A DNA stretch of 42,802 bases from Gnetum montanum (Eukaryota; Streptophyta; Gnetopsida; Gnetales; Gnetaceae), in contig MNCI01010116.1 in NCBI GenBank assembly GCA_015680685.1, positions 409,786-452,587 on the forward strand, written 5' to 3'. Position 1 is the first letter of the stretch; every line of letters starts with the position of its first letter. The notes under the pieces were generated by a model, which saw nothing but the letters and a program-made list of their open reading frames with translations, had not been told where the DNA came from and did not search any database. This document shows, in pieces, positions 33,663 to 42,802 of this stretch. A program made the translations under genes and the position numbers.

Positions 33663-35104
33663 AATAAAACAGATTATAGATTAAAATTCATATTTCACAT
33701 TAACTGTTATTTGGAAGTATCTAAATAAAGAATGCAAAATAAAACCGTTAACAAATTAGCTCAAAATTAAGCTTTTGAATTCTTCTGCAAGGTCCACTGC
33801 TTGTTGCAGCAACTTTCCATCACATGCCTCCAGCAAGCACACCTCCTTCGACAAGTCTTTGCATCCTTCAGTAGTAGCTCGGTGAAGAAAGCTTGGTTAA
33901 GATATAACTCAATGTTCATCTCTTACTCCTCAACCAAGAGGGACTTGAATTGGTCAAGAAATGTTGGAAATGAGATGAGGGTAAGAGAAGACAGTCTTTG
34001 ATTTAGGTGAAAAGACAGACAGTTCTGGACTGCTTACATTTACTTCAAGTAAGTCAGGTAGAGTATACATAAAGGTGTTATGCTAAATTGAATGACAGAA
34101 AAATTAAAATTAGGAAACCAGGGAGTTTTGAACTCCCAGACTGTTCTCCCTCTTCGCTTTTTAAAAACTGGCCCAATCCTCCCTAACTCCCATGTTTTCT
34201 ACCTTTTTGAGTTTGGTTACATAAAACAAACGTAGCAAAATGCAAAATCAATGTTCACTTTTAAAAAAATACTAGGAATACCAAACGTTTAATCATTCAT
34301 TTCATAACAGAAAACAATATTCCAAAGCTACTAATGAGAATCTGAAACATTCTGTAAAATTACAAGTTGTCCATTTAAATCAACATAGGAAATGTTCAAA
34401 GTTCTTCAAAGCATACATTTCAAATTCTAATAGCAGTTTCAGAATATTATTTTCCATTATGAAATGGATGATTAAACTTTTGGTATTCTCAGTCCTCCTG
34501 TTTTAATGAACATTGATTCTACATTCTGTTGTGTTTGTTTTATGCAGAACAGACAAAACAAAAAGGAGACACCAATAGACCAAAAGTACCAAACTCAAAA
34601 TGGAAAACATGGGAGTTAGGAAGGATAGGCCCAGTCTTAGAGAGTGAAGGGAGAGAATAGTTTAAAAGTTCAGAACTCCGAATGCTTCCTAATTTTGATT
34701 TTCCTATCATCAAATCTAGCTTATTGCTTTTATGTACACCTGACTTAGGTGAAGCAAATGTATGTAGTCTAGAACCTAAATCGGAAACTATGTCTTCCCC
34801 GCCTTCATCTCTTCCAAACCTTTCTTAACTAATTCAAGTCCCTCCAGATTGAGGAGGAAGAGATGAACGTTAAGTTATATCTTCATCCAGCTTTCTTCAC
34901 CGAGCTACTGAAGGAGGAAAAATTCCAATGTAAAGACCTGTTGGAGGAGTTCTATTTCCTGAAGGTGTGTACTAGAAATACAGCAAACGGCAATAAGCTC
35001 AATGCTGAGCTAAGTTGTTAACTATTTTATTTTGAATTTCTGTTTAATTTCTTTCAAATATTAGTTAGTGTGGAATCTGGATTTAACCTTCAACCTATTT
35101 TATT
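33663..35104. repeat. ~1.4 kb imperfect inverted repeat (long hairpin)
   Basis: The left arm is about 33663-34385 and the right arm about 34395-35104, with a very short loop. Paired blocks: GTTAACAAATTAGCTCA (33748) with the reverse of 35020; AGCTCGGTGAAGAAAGCTTGG (first 20 bases, 33877) with the reverse of 34890; ACTCCCATGTTTTC (34187) with the reverse of 34606; AAAATCAATGTTC (34244) with the reverse of 34508; TTTAATCATTCATTTCATAA (34288) with the reverse of 34470. The arms differ by substitutions and small indels. Each arm carries a protein-like stretch (FFTELL, see findings). It lies between copia integrase and copia polymerase pieces. Confidence 0.85.
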
Positions 35105-35445
35105 TTTTGAGAGAAATTTTGGGAATGTATTAACAAAAATATGTACACACTCAGAACGAGACAGGGAGATACCCCTTGAACATCAACAGCAAACAAAAAC
35201 CAAAGTGGCTTGCACCCACCTCTCCACCAAAAAAGGGGTAAGGTTCACCCTATTGGAACACAGTTAATGGGATAAAGCCCCCAGATAAACCAAGACATAC
35301 GAAGTAAACAAATAAAAAAGAACACGTCCCCTGGACCTTCTACAGCCAAGACACACACACCCCAAACCACCCCAAAAAAACACAAACGGAAACCATGACA
35401 ATACACATCTGTCCACCCCCTAACGGTGGTAGGGCAGATGTGCAC
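35097..35445 (-). mobile_element. LINE 3' end fragment
   Basis: On the minus strand the sequence is G/T-rich, has GGGGGCTTTATCCCATTAAC, and ends TTAATACATTCCCAAAATTT followed by an A-rich tail (CTCTCAAAAAATAAAAT). This is the look of a plant LINE 3' untranslated region and tail. No coding part remains, so it would be a strongly 5'-truncated insertion. It sits at the outer end of the right hairpin arm, next to copia polymerase sequence. Confidence 0.5.
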
Positions 35446-35465
35446 ACCTGCAGTTAGGCTGGATC

Positions 35466-36225
35466 AGTGATCTTCTTAAAAAATTTAAAATGAAAGAAGC
35501 CAAAACATTCTCCACTCCAGTGGAACAATACTTGAGACTAAAAGAAGAGGATGATTCTCTAAATACAAATGAAATAGTATACCAAAAGCCTATTGGAAGC
35601 TTAATCTATCTCACCAATGCTATACCTAACATTTGTTATGCCACTAGAATACTTGCAGAGCACACTGTTAGACCTAAGGCTAGTTATTACAATGCAACAA
35701 TGCACGTGCTAGTATACCTAAACAAGACAAAGGACCTTGAATTGGTATTTAAAAGAAATAATGAATTGAGATTACAAGCATATTCAAACTTGGACCATGC
35801 TAGCTACCTAGACACAAGGCAATAAACATCCATTTACCTAACTTTCCTAGGAACTTCATTTGTCTCCTAGAAATCAAAGAGGCAAAACACAATTACATTT
35901 TTATCAATAGAAGAAGAATATAGAGTTGATTTAGAAATAGGGAAGGAAGTAGAATGTACAGGGAGGTTACTGCTTTCCTCAATTTCATGCATAGGGGACG
36001 AACGAAAATATTTGTGAACATCCAGTCTATAATTCACATAGACCAGAATCCTGTTGATCATGATCACTCAAAACACATTGGCACAAAGTTCCACATGATA
36101 TGTAAACCAATTCACAACCAGTTGATTGAACTGTAGCACATCCCAACCACTGATTGCCTTGGTAAAATGATCACAAAGCCATTAGACAAAATGAAGTTTG
36201 AACAGTTCAAATATTAGTTAGGATT
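35466..36225 (+). pseudogene. copia reverse transcriptase C-terminus and RNase H
   Basis: 35466-35825 reads DLLKKFKMKEAKTFSTPVE, then YQKPIGSLIYLTNAIPNICY and VLVYLNKTKDLEL, the conserved end of copia polymerase. RNase H follows with SKRQNTITFLSIEEEYR (about 35872-35922) and DQNPVDHDHSKHI (about 36041-36079), then DCLGKMITKPLDKMKFE near 36154. Two or more frameshifts and an insertion-like stretch (35826-35868) disrupt it. The upstream polymerase half is missing. Confidence 0.82.
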
Positions 36226-36805
36226 CAACACAGCTCATTTAGATAACTGGCTACCTAGTAGATTGAAAGCCACATAAGCCATCATTAATTAATTTTAGAA
36301 TGCACTTGCATAGGGTTTTAATCCAAGCACTCTAGCTACATTGAAAAATATTTATTTTTATATCATGTCGTTGTAGTCTCAAAACTATCAAAATTTATGA
36401 AGAAGTATTGACTTATTTAAAGTGTATCATTGTGTTTGAAAGTTTGAGTGAATTTAAAAAATCATGTTTGGTAACCAAAAAAAAAAAACCTAACCCGAAA
36501 GCAGCCTATAAAAAGACACTTCCTCTTGCCATGTATCACAGAGTTAGTTGAATGCATTTTTTAAGTTGATTCTGTTGCATTCTCCACACACACTTCTTGG
36601 TTTTTTCATCTTGTGTCAACTCCAAGCATTCACATCTTGAAGGCTAGCGATATATGCTTTGATTAATCTAGAATGCAATTTTGATCAACTAGTATTGCTT
36701 GAAATCAAATCTCTTCCTTGAATACTTACAAACCCATAAGCCCACACTATATGATGCTTTTGGTCGGTAATAATGGTCTAGCAGTATCATGGACTCACAA
36801 TAATG
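36226..36805. other. AT-rich, possible copia 3' LTR or spacer
   Basis: It follows the end of copia pol, where a polypurine tract and 3' LTR would be expected. No LTR could be defined because no second copy is in the window. Confidence 0.3.
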
Positions 36806-37207
36806 TGTTAGAATTTTAGGGTAACCATTCCCTATTTAATGATAGTTTAGAGTAGAACTGGAAGTGTGTTAGAGACAATAACCTGGAATAGAAAATAAAC
36901 ATTTTTATTCAAATATTCAATCTATAATTTATTAGAAATTACATCTTGTAATTATCTCACTCTTGTACCAAAAAATGGTATCCTTCACATGCTACACCTT
37001 CATGAACTCTCATGAAAAAGTTCCATGAACTATGGATTATCGATCATCACATCAAAGCTACTTGGTTCTTACACCAAAGTATACAAGACTCATGTCAGAG
37101 CTATTACAACTCTAACGTCAGAGTTGCTCCAACTCTTGCATTAGAGCAAGGTAGTTTTGGTTAATTGCCATTTGCAAATTTCTGTCTCAATCTTCCCGAT
37201 AGACTCA
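36806..37207 (-). repeat. 3' LTR of the copia-type element
   Basis: On the plus strand it starts TGTTAGAATTTTAGGG and ends GATAGACTCA. It shares CTTGGTTCTTACA, ACTCATGTCAG and GATAGACTCATCT with the other LTR in order. Confidence 0.78.
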
Positions 37208-38936
37208 TCTCTTTTAGACATCTTTCTCCAAGCTCCAGAGATAGTTTCCCTCTTGCATGGCTGAAATATCTACCTTCTTTTTTAATCAAATAAGTTATTT
37301 TGCTCTAATTTTTCCTTTCAGACGTACTTTGGGTTTCCTCCTTATCACTATTATTGATTTCAAATTTGTTAAGAGTTCATGAATTGGATGCTCCCTTACC
37401 TGCTTCAACATACAACTTCAATTGCTAGAATACAATTCATCATGCTAGATGTGGAGTCTAGCAATGGACATAGATTTGTTCTTATACTAATCATTAATGA
37501 TCCACAAATCTAGAATTGGATCCCCAAATTATAGTGTTGGTGGAGGCCATCAGTTGTGTCCTCTTCCCATTTGTTTTAACAATCTTCCCAAATTTTTGGA
37601 AATCTCCCCATACTAGGCTCACAGCTCTTTCATGAGACATGCATCTGTTGTGGCCACTAGTTTTTTAGATATACTGTTCGAACGCTTTCTTTTGCCCACT
37701 GGTTTGGTCTTCACAAAAAGATCATCTAGCTTCTTTATCAATTTATTCTCATGTATTGTAAGTATACATAACACATTGTTCATGCCCTTAAAACATTTCA
37801 GTAGTCTTCTCATTGACAAACTCGTAATCTTTTCTTTCAAGAGGTATTATCATAACTTCTGTTTCTTTTGTCCTAATTCGCCAACCGTATGTTTCTCTCG
37901 CTCTCAAATTGCTCCAAAATTCTTTTCCAAGGACAAAGCTATACTTAGGAATGGAACCCATATATGTTTCTCAGGAACTACTTTCTAAAATAAAGAATTT
38001 ATTTCTGTAACCATGATTCCACATGATCTAATGGTCAACTTACCTATCACTTGATACTCAAGTCGTCATTTTGCAATATACCAATTTCTAGTTTTCGGGT
38101 GCAGCCAATTTTCCTCCACAGACTCATTACTCTATGAACAATTAAGATGATGGATGACTTATTTCAGGCTCTTATTACAAGGACATTATTTTAATCCTGT
38201 GTTTCACTATCTGTTGTTTTCAAATCCATCCTCATGCTTCGAGTTCAACCTATGGGATTTTTAAAGCCTTGATGCTAGATTCATAGCCTCATGTTGCTGC
38301 AGTTCATCTTCTCAATCTTGGGTTGACATTATCGAGTTCCTCAATACACCACTCTATGAGGGCTATATTATTATTAGTATCACCAAGGTCATGTTGCAAT
38401 ATTTTCATTTAGGTTACATGCCATTTCATCGTCATCTCCATAGCTTGGAACTTGCTCTAGAATTCCATTATCCTCCTTGTCCACCAATTTTTGAATTCAA
38501 GTTGTAAACCACTTGTTGCAAATATCTAAATCGACAATTTTCTTGGCCACCTGCTTGTTAACATTGATGAGTTTCTCCATATTGCCTTCCAACTGCTATT
38601 CTGGGAATTTATCTAGGGTTGCATCATCAAGGAAATTTGTTATGCTTCCAAGATTCAAATGATGCACACGATTATTATTGTGCCATTCTCTCCAAAACTC
38701 AAAAATTTTGGTTCAAACAATTGGACTTTTCTATTCGTGCATTACCTTAAAAGGTTAGCCCATGTTGTTGCAACAAGGATTGTGACGATGATGTACCAGA
38801 AAACCATCTTTTTGAACATTTGACTACAAGAATTCTTTATCTTCCTATTAGAACTCATCTATTTAGCTTTCCCATGCTTAAAGAGTTCAACAGGAAACTA
38901 CTTGTCCAGACATTACTTGCCCTTGTCTTTCATGTT
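37208..38936 (-). other. internal region of copia-type element, unidentified coding-like stretches
   Basis: No known retroelement domain was recognised. On the minus strand, about 38835-38765 encodes a hydrophobic segment after two lysines (KKMVFWYIIVTILVATTWAN) that could span a membrane. About 38595-38430 gives a charged helical stretch (EKLINVNKQVAKKIVDLD). 37840-37619 is an open 73-codon Lys/Leu-rich frame. Stops separate these. They could be decayed gag or captured host sequence; I cannot tell. Confidence 0.4.
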
Positions 38937-41110
38937 CTTTTTTGGAAAATGATCAAGCAATTTTATTCCAAGAAAAAATAATGTACAAATGTACACAAAA
39001 GATCATTGACCAGAGTCGGCACAGCCCATCCAAGTGACTAGTGGTCACCTACATCGTACCACAAAATCACTCATGCGCCAACACAACACTGCCCTCTCAC
39101 CTTGTGATGACCCTCAACCCAAATATGCAACCCCTATTTCCAAGAGTAGAATGCAAACATATGCAGCCCCAATAACCTAGGACCGCAGCATTACTTACCC
39201 ACGTCCATCCCCAAACTACTATGCCCTACGGTCTCGATCTAATGTGATCCGGATCCCCGACTCTCAACCACAATTGAGGCCTCTAAGGCATCAGTGCCAA
39301 CCACAGTGTGTTGTCCAGCCAACCCCAGCCCAAGCATCATTATTTGTTGATTCTTTGGTTTGAGTTGCTCTAGCCCCATCCAATGCTCTGAAAGCACCAC
39401 CTCCACCCACCTAAGGTCCTACAGGTGTGATTCATTTGCTTCTCTACGTGCCTCCTGCTGCATGTTCTCCCACCTAAGCTACCGCCTTGCTTATTCCTCC
39501 AACTGCACCTACTCAGCCGCTAACTAGCACTCTTCCAGCAGTCGTTCCTCCATGGCTATGGACGTTTCTACTCCTACACCCTCCATCTCAGTGCCTTCAT
39601 GATGCAGCAGCTGCACCTTGGCAAATGTCCCTTAACGCCACCATCTTTGGTACACAATCGTTGGTGCCTGGTGAACGATCGGTACACCCCTGTGCCATAG
39701 TGCCAAAATTACTCCAAGGTACCTCCCCACCCTCCTCCTACACGAGGAGTCCTAGAAAAAGCAGGGCAAGTTCACTAGCAAGCCCTGCTGAAGGTGCTTG
39801 AGAAAAGTAAAACGTACCCCCACACCCTGATTGCACAAAGTACCTCTGCACCATGAGCGTTGCATCTCTCCAAACCCCTTGCAATTCGGACTTCCGAATG
39901 TGCCCGCTAGCAGTCCTAGGAATGTGTCCAGTGAAGAATCCCCTCACATCATCCTGGGCCCTTACGACCGGCACCACAACTGCCCCTGTGTCCTCAACCC
40001 CTATTGCAACGACCAGCATTTGCACTGTAATTTCAATCCTCCTGCCCCTATATTGTGTGGTGTCTCCCACCCAGTTGTCGTAGAACTGCTAAGTAGGCAA
40101 GTTTGGCTCTCCCTCCAAGCATTTGAGCATCTCCACCCACCCCATCCATTCCACCATCGTCCATAATTTAGGCAATCTAGAAAATTCTGTCCATGATGGT
40201 TCAAACAATAGGCGTTGCTCCATGGCCTCCATGACCTCCTTCCATAGCCCACGTGCCTCTTAGACCACTGCCACACTGAAGGAATCGGTTGTCCTCAAAA
40301 AATCAAATAATTCCTACGTTTCCATAGGACCCATAGCAAAGCAAGGTGCAGGGAGTCTCCATGAAAACCTGCGGTGGGGGATATATTGGAGGCCAACCAC
40401 ACCTCCTGCGAAAGCCTACAATCATAAATGAGATGGTGCAATATTTCAAATGCCTCCTGGCAACGTGGACAACTAGCATCCATGTTGATCCCTCTCTCTC
40501 TCAACGTGGCCCTCACTAGCAACACCCTATGTTTCAGCAACCATCCTAATGCCTTGATCTTTTCGAGGAGATAGCCCTTCCAGATTGTAGCCCATCCCTC
40601 TTCCTACAAGTACCAAAACTTGACCAATTCCTTTGGGTACTACCCCAACAATCCAAGCTGCTCCACCATAGCAACATGGCGGCAGAAATTCTTCCAGAGC
40701 TATGAGCACTCCAGATGCACCTCCCATCACTGATATTTTTTCCGCAACATCTGCACCCACGACGCTGCCCCCTCACTCTGCCCCATGTACCTATTCAACA
40801 ACTAGTGCGTGTCCAATGCCATCTCATCTCCAAATCATGCCCCCACCAGTTTTGGCCATGTTGTAACCATCCATGACACCAGTGCATTTTCCTACCCCCT
40901 TTACCTCCTAACCACGCAAACTCCCTCACAATGCCATCAATCTTTTGCACCACCGTGGTTGGAGGTGTTGCCATGGATGCTATAAACTAGGCTATTGCCA
41001 TCAAAACCGTCGCAACCAGCACCATCTTCCCTTTCCTGGACAAAAAACAGCTAGTCCAAAGTGCAGTCCACTACTGTACCCACTCTATTAGTCCCTACCA
41101 AGTCCTCTAT
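38937..41110 (-). mobile_element. LINE copy 3, 5' truncated, with target-site duplication
   Basis: It is flanked by identical 13-bp copies of TGTCTTTCATGTT at 38924-38936 and 41111-41123. The minus-strand 3' end is marked by a short A tail (TTTTTT on plus at 38938-38943). The 5' end falls in the thumb of reverse transcriptase, so the copy is 5' truncated as usual in target-primed reverse transcription. It sits inside the internal region of the copia-type element and is younger than it. Confidence 0.85.
39738..41060 (-). pseudogene. LINE ORF2 C-terminal part (copy 3)
   Basis: The thumb reads RKGKMVLVATVLMAI and MATPPTTVVQKIDGI (about 41040-40940), parallel to copy 1. The zf-RVT part lies at 40560-40295: LKHRVLLVRATLRERGI, CPRCQEAFEILHHLIYDC. 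A further coding-like stretch (40070-39738) has GFFTGHIPRTASGHI and a hydrophobic end, shared with copy 2. Stops and shifts occur between these segments. Confidence 0.78.
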
Positions 41111-41350
41111 TGTCTTTCATGTTTTGATATAATCCATGTTTCATATACTTCATGTCAACCCTCATTTGATAACCCCAATATTTCCTCATTTCTTCAAAAC
41201 AAGATCCAATCTCACATTGTTCTTCCATTCCAACTTTTTCCATATTGCCTCTTTATTGTATTTTATATTACTCGAATATTTCCCCCTTTCTCATACTTTC
41301 TTTTAATACATCTTACTTTGTTAATTGATATTTATCCATATGAATTAGCA

Positions 41351-41362
41351 AGCTCTGATACC
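41351..41362 (-). other. primer binding site (initiator tRNA-Met)
   Basis: TGGTATCAGAGC on the minus strand, the standard plant copia primer site, contiguous with the LTR end. Confidence 0.85.
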
Positions 41363-41772
41363 ATATTAGAATTTTAGGGCTACCCTTAACCAATGATAGT
41401 TCAGGGTAAAAGTGTAAACATGTTAGAGATAATAACCTATAATAACCAAAAATCCAAAATCCATTCTTCAAACATTCAATCAATAATTTATTAAAACTTA
41501 CATCTCGTAACAAGCTAATTCTTGTCCCAAAACATTGTATTATCCACACACTAAAGCTCCAAGAGCTCTCCCAACAAAGTTCAATGAGCTCAGGATTATC
41601 AACTCTCATATTGAAGTTGCACTTGGTTCTTACATCAGAATATTTACGAGACTCATGTCAGGGCCACTCCAAGTCTTGCATCAGAGTTGCTTAAACTCTT
41701 GCATCAGAGCAATGTATGTTTAGTTAGTTTTTGTCTGCAAACTTTCCTTTTTGATCTTTCTAGATAGACTCA
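41363..41772 (-). repeat. 5' LTR of the copia-type element
   Basis: It starts TATTAGAATTTTAGGG (TG changed to TA) right after the reversed primer site and ends GATAGACTCA. It shares the block order of the copy at 36806 but with many substitutions. Confidence 0.78.
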
Positions 41773-41939
41773 TCTTGAGCTCTCTCATCATACTTCTTAT
41801 CCTTATTCTTGTTCTTACTAATTTTCTCATGCTTCATCCATTACAAATTTTTAGGAATTAATCATCATAATTCTGACCAAGCATCATACCTTCCAAAAGA
41901 AAATTTGAAACTGGATTACTCCATAATTTGCCATGCCCT
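41773..41939. other. short AT-rich junction
   Basis: Sequence between the copia-type 5' LTR and the GC-rich start of LINE copy 4. Nothing recognised. Confidence 0.4.
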
Positions 41940-41971
41940 AACATAACATCAGGAACAGCATGGCAGCAACA

Positions 41972-42133
41972 GCAGGAGCAGCCACAATAGCAGCAACAGC
42001 AAAAGCAGCAACAGGCGCAGCAACAGCAAGAGCAACAACAGCAGCAGCAATAGCAGGAGCAGCCACAATAGCAGCAACAACAAAAGTAGCAACAGGCGCA
42101 GCAACAGCAAGAGCAACAACAGCAGCAGCAACA
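41972..42133 (+). repeat. 81-bp tandem duplication in a Gln-rich tract
   Basis: Unit 1 is 41972-42052 and unit 2 is 42053-42133, with few differences; a partial third unit starts at 42134. In the ORF1 frame the tract encodes almost only Gln with some Glu, Lys, Ala and Pro. Each unit contains CCACAATAG with the same in-frame TAG, so that stop predates the duplication. Confidence 0.85.
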
Positions 42134-42174
42134 GCAGGAGCAACAACAGGCACAACAACCATAGTAACCACAAC

Positions 42175-42790
42175 AGCTGGGGGATGCCCCCGATGGGCTG
42201 GGGGCTGAGAAACCAGGGGGACCAACGCTCGGTGGTGCCATCGAGGCCCACTCCCGCAGTGACCACACCCTGCGGCTGTGGGTTCACCACCCCCCATCCG
42301 AGGACGTCCGCACTATGCAAAGGAGCCTCATTGGCCGTTTCATCTCCCGAGGGGCCCGCCCGCTGCTGGACCTCGTCCTCCGATGGGCGAAGGAACAGTG
42401 GAAGGTGGGTGATGTCAATGTTCGGAGCCTTTCCGGGGACCTGCTCCTATTTATTTTCCCATCCCTGCAAACCAGGGATTTTGTGTTGCTCGGTGGCCCG
42501 TGGTTCTATAGGGCTTGGGGGCTCACCTTGACCCCATGGCGCCCCAGGGCCCACCAAGAGGCCGACTTGTTTACCCGGGCCCCGGTCTGGGTACGGGTGG
42601 CCAGCATTCCTTGGGAACTCTAGAACCTCGAGTTCCTGACAAAGGTTGCAGGGTTTTTTGGAGACTTCATTGCCTTTGACTGTGTCACACAGTCGATGGA
42701 GAGAATGGGGTTCGCCCGCTTCTGCGTCTGGCACAGTTTGTCGAAGACTGCCCTTGTCCAGGCGGTGGTGCTGGAGCTCCCTTGGGGGGG
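42175..42790 (+). pseudogene. LINE ORF1 (DUF4283-type), copy 4
   Basis: The frame continues from the Gln tract through LGDAPDGLGAEKPGG into the conserved part at 42315-42623: LIGRFISRGARPLLDLVL, VRSLSGDLLLFIFPSL, VLLGGPWFYRAWGLTL, DLFTRAPVWVRVASIPWEL. A TAG at 42621-42623 interrupts it. The same frame goes on with NLEFLTKVAGFFGDFIAFD and GFARFCVWHSLS. DUF4283 is the usual RNA-binding region of plant LINE ORF1 proteins. Stops in the Gln tract (TAG, TAG, TAA) mean the true start is lost. Confidence 0.8.
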
Positions 42791-42802
42791 GGGGGGGGGG
42801 AA
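42783..42802. other. poly-G run at the window end
   Basis: A run of about 18 G follows CCTT inside LINE ORF1 and ends in AA. It interrupts the protein frame with Gly codons only. A sequencing or contig-end artefact is likely. Confidence 0.6.

Larger units (their letters stand above)
36806..41772 (-). mobile_element. old copia-type LTR element without recognisable gag-pol
   Basis: Two diverged direct repeats, 36806-37207 and 41363-41772, are LTRs. The primer site TGGTATCAGAGC (minus strand, 41362-41351), complementary to initiator tRNA-Met, follows the 5' LTR directly. A purine tract AAAAGAGA precedes the 3' LTR start TGAGTC on the minus strand (37215-37208). After removing the nested LINE (38937-41110), the internal part is only about 2 kb and shows no gag, integrase or polymerase motif. 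LTR divergence indicates an old insertion. A flanking 5-bp target duplication was not seen. Confidence 0.75.
41940..42802 (+). mobile_element. LINE copy 4, 5' part running off the window
   Basis: A Gln-coding repeat tract (41960-42175) leads into a DUF4283-type ORF1 closely related to that of copy 2. Composition turns GC-rich from about 42175, like LINE copy 1. ORF2 would lie beyond the window edge. Confidence 0.75.

Noticed and set aside
37632-37988. 118-codon plus-strand frame in the copia-type element
   Set aside because: It opposes the element's direction, and its Phe/Ser-rich content looks like the reverse of a Lys-rich minus frame.
41938-42320. Long Ala-, Val-, Leu- or Cys-rich frames in other phases of the CAG-rich tract
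   Set aside because: They are shadows of the trinucleotide-rich repeat; the frame joining DUF4283 sequence is the Gln one.

Overview
The window reads as nuclear DNA of a land plant with a large, repeat-rich genome. The two host genes match plant F-box/LRR protein FBL10 and plant peptide:N-glycanase PNG1. The repeats are plant types: Athila/Tat-like gypsy with an Asp-tRNA primer site, copia with an initiator-Met primer site, and LINEs with DUF4283 ORF1 and zf-RVT. Sparse exons, AT-rich spacers and nested retroelements suggest a gymnosperm-like genome; that is inference. No bacterial gene or organelle sequence was recognised.

Layout. 1-2632: minus-strand gypsy gag remnant with its primer site and a piece of LTR. 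2633-9507: plus-strand gypsy element of the same family, with two closely similar LTRs around a decayed gag-protease frame and no reverse transcriptase; 364 N lie at 7532-7895. 9508-11304: third family copy whose LTR has its 5' half inverted, then primer site and gag start. 11305-13341: last two exons of an FBL10-like gene, a pseudogene. 13432-16712: AT-rich spacer with one SINE candidate. 16713-17600: divergent LTR on the minus strand. 18330-18905: copia gag relic. 18925-22515: eight intact 3' exons of PNG1 on the minus strand. 23850-24667: decayed Merlin/IS1595-type transposase. 25262-28850: nearly complete LINE (plus). 28850-31985: internally deleted LINE (minus). 32000-36225: copia pol remnants (plus) interrupted by a ~1.4 kb imperfect inverted repeat and a LINE tail. 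36806-41772: old copia-type element (minus) with two 0.4 kb LTRs and no recognisable gag-pol, itself holding a 5'-truncated LINE flanked by a perfect 13-bp target-site duplication. 41940-42802: start of another LINE (plus), ending in a run of about 18 G.

How it fits together. Only PNG1 looks functional here, and its catalytic-Cys exon was not found before 25.2 kb, so the gene either continues through the repeats or is 5'-truncated. The most unusual signals are the Merlin-like transposase, the palindromic GATATCGC arrays just upstream of LTR TATA boxes, the long inverted repeat with a protein-like segment in both arms, and the gag-protease-only gypsy family. All calls were made by eye from sequence and remembered family motifs; no search or alignment was run.
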